Of a DNA stretch of 31,702 bases, positions 30,146-31,702 are shown piece after piece. Both the position numbers and the translations under genes were made by a program. The number at the start of each line of letters is the position of its first letter. The stretch's first letter is position 1. Source of the stretch: Elusimicrobia bacterium UBA5214. GTDB taxonomy: Bacteria > Elusimicrobiota > UBA5214. The notes beneath the pieces are model-generated. The model did not search any database. It was given only the letters and a program-made list of their open reading frames with translations, and was not told where the DNA came from. The DNA lies in the NCBI GenBank assembly GCA_002412545.1, contig DHVG01000013.1, positions 221,849 to 253,550 of the forward strand, read 5' to 3'.

Positions 30146-31702
30146 TTACTCCCATTCGATTGTACTCGGTGGTTTAGAACTAATATCATAAACAACCCGA
30201 TTAATTCCTTTAACTTCATTGACGATACGATTAGAAATATTACTTAATACTTTTTCCGGTAACCTTACCCAATCAGCAGTCATCCCGTCACGACTAATCA
30301 CTGCCCTTATCGCTACCACATTTTCATAAGTACGTTCATCACCCATTACTCCTACGGTTTTAATCGGTAAGAGAACCGCAAATGCTTGCCAAATTTTTTT
30401 CTCTAAACCTGCCCTCTTTATCTCTTCGGTAACTCTTAAATCGGCTTCTCGTAAAAGGTTAAGCCGTTCTTCAGTCACTTCACCAATTATTCTCACCGCT
30501 AAACCCGGACCCGGGAATGGTTGTCGCCAAATCAGTTCCTCATCTAAACCTAATTCTATTCCCACTTCTCTCACTTCATCTTTAAAAAGTTCACGGAAAG
30601 GTTCAATCAGTGCAAACTGCATTTTTGAAGGTAAACCACCGACATTATGGTGAGTTTTAATTTTCGCTGAAGGTCCACCAAATGCCGAACGACTTTCAAT
30701 CACATCCGGATACAAAGTTCCCTGGGCTAAAAATTTTATCCTACCCAATTTTTTTGTTTCTCGTTCAAATATGCGGATAAATTCGTTACCGATAATTTTC
30801 CGTTTTTCTTCCGGGTCAATTACTCCGGCTAACTTTTTTAAGAAATGGTCTCCCGCATCAACATAATCTAAATCAATTCCATAATTCTTAAACCGCTTGA
30901 CCACTTCTTCGGCTTCATTTTTTCTTAATACCCCGTTATTAACAAAAATCGGGACAAGTCGTTTACCGACTGCTTTATGCAAAATTAGCGCTAAAACTGT
31001 AGAGTCAACCCCGCCACTTACGGCACAGAGAATTTTTTCATCTTTTACTTTTTCTTTTATTTTTTCTACTGTATTCCGGATGAAAGATTTTATTGTCCAT
31101 TCCTCTTTACAAAGGGCTATCTCTCTTAAGAAATTATTTAAGATTATTTGTCCCTGCGGTGTATGCACTACTTCCGGATGGAATTGCACACCATATAATT
31201 TTTTTCTTTTGAGGTGATTACCTCTTTTATTTCGCATTACCGCAATCGGAGAATTAACCGTATGTCCAATTTTTTCAAATCCCGGGGGTAACTTTTCTAC
31301 TCGGTCACCATGACTCATCCAGACAGTCAACTTTTTTTTAAGTCCCTTAAACAAATCATCTTTTCTTTCCACAAATAAACCTGTCCGCCCGTATTCACGT
31401 TCACCGGAATGACTAACTCTACCACCGAGCATCTCCGCCATCAGTTGCATACCGTAACAAATTCCTAAGATGGGAATTCCTAATGCGAAAATTCCCTTTT
31501 CACAGCGAGGACCTTCCAGAGAAGTTACCGTCGCCGGACCGCCGGAAAGGATAATCGCTTTCGGTCTACTCTTGATGAGTTGAGCAGGTGAAATATTATA
31601 AGGAATAATTTTAGAATAGACCTGAGATTCTCTCACCCGGCGAGCAATAAGTTGAGTATACTGTGAACCAAAATCTAAAATTGCTACCCATTCTTTATTC
31701 AT
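30146..31702 (-). CDS. guaA: GMP synthase (glutamine-hydrolysing)
   Basis: 518 residues, complete, with its ATG at the window edge, so its ribosome site and promoter are outside. Converts XMP to GMP. N-terminal class I amidotransferase with Cys82 (GICYGMQLM) and His175/Glu177 (GVQFHPEVVHT). ATP-pyrophosphatase P-loop SGGVDS at 229-234. C-terminal dimer domain ending VVYDISSKPPSTIEWE. Residues about 159-166 (KRGNHLKR) before KKLYGVQFHPE are extra and coincide with a GAGGTGATTACCTC palindrome. Confidence 0.98.
   Translation of the reverse strand: MNKEWVAILDFGSQYTQLIARRVRESQVYSKIIPYNISPAQLIKSRPKAIILSGGPATVTSLEGPRCEKGIFALGIPILGICYGMQLMAEMLGGRVSHSGEREYGRTGLFVERKDDLFKGLKKKLTVWMSHGDRVEKLPPGFEKIGHTVNSPIAVMRNKRGNHLKRKKLYGVQFHPEVVHTPQGQIILNNFLREIALCKEEWTIKSFIRNTVEKIKEKVKDEKILCAVSGGVDSTVLALILHKAVGKRLVPIFVNNGVLRKNEAEEVVKRFKNYGIDLDYVDAGDHFLKKLAGVIDPEEKRKIIGNEFIRIFERETKKLGRIKFLAQGTLYPDVIESRSAFGGPSAKIKTHHNVGGLPSKMQFALIEPFRELFKDEVREVGIELGLDEELIWRQPFPGPGLAVRIIGEVTEERLNLLREADLRVTEEIKRAGLEKKIWQAFAVLLPIKTVGVMGDERTYENVVAIRAVISRDGMTADWVRLPEKVLSNISNRIVNEVKGINRVVYDISSKPPSTIEWE
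31211..31224. repeat. GAGGTGANTACCTC palindrome inside guaA
   Basis: GAGGTGATTACCTC encoding GNHLK on a loop just before the amidotransferase His/Glu segment. Confidence 0.9.

Overview
The window is a roughly 40 % GC stretch from a Gram-negative bacterium (signal peptides, an outer-membrane barrel and a PorV-family protein). Archaeal-type split glutamate synthase, PurS/PurQ/short PurL, NuoEFG-like diaphorase subunits, FlgD-type C-terminal domains and a very high density of small interspersed repeats suggest an uncultivated candidate phylum (Omnitrophota- or WOR-3-like). That placement is a guess from style, not from a marker gene. All genes except hicBA lie on the minus strand, so transcription runs from high to low coordinates.

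Layout, in transcription order. Positions 31702-21877 hold guaA, purS, purQ, purL, hisH, hisF, purF and pyrG, nearly all glutamine-amidotransferase chemistry. Positions 21605-16842 hold an FMN-binding glutamate-synthase-family protein followed by NuoE/NuoF/NuoG-like NADH-oxidising subunits. Positions 16577-14512 hold a GAF-GAF-ANTAR protein and a small sigma-70-family factor. Positions 14133-12582 hold three small genes of unknown function, one with a HEPN-like motif. Positions 12519-8728 hold a secreted beta-propeller protein, a HicBA toxin-antitoxin pair on the plus strand, and a PorV-family protein. Positions 8290-1 hold the nitrogen-assimilation genes: an outer-membrane barrel protein, amt, glnK, a small Cys protein, glnA, the split glutamate synthase (amidotransferase, then ferredoxin/FMN subunit), a 4Fe-4S protein and a partial FAD oxidoreductase.

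Main discovery candidate: the ANTAR protein (RNA-binding antiterminator family) is surrounded by leaders that look like ANTAR targets. Small hairpins with six-base loops of the form RNNGNN sit immediately before, and overlap, intrinsic terminators upstream of glnA, of the omp-amt-glnK operon (two in tandem), of the sigma-factor gene (two in tandem), of the glutamate-synthase-like gene and of the ANTAR gene itself. The P2 hairpin reads GAC-ANNGRY-GTC and the P1 hairpin reads YAC-RNNGAA-GTG in most copies, with compensating closing pairs. This suggests a one-component (GAF-sensing) antitermination regulon for nitrogen assimilation, including autoregulation and a downstream sigma factor. The two nitrogen operons share a promoter-like block unlike the TTGACA/TATAAT promoters of the regulators.

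Second theme: repeats. At least seven families of small elements are scattered through the window: 7-bp tandem arrays, 8-bp arrays, a 14-bp palindrome GAGGTGANTACCTC, CCCCGTTAGAAA inverted repeats, CCCTCACCC/GGGGGAGGG elements, CGCAGATTACGC elements and larger foldbacks. Many lie in-frame inside essential enzymes (GltB, HisF, HisH, PurL, GuaA), and several lie inside the ANTAR leaders between promoter, P1, P2 and terminator.
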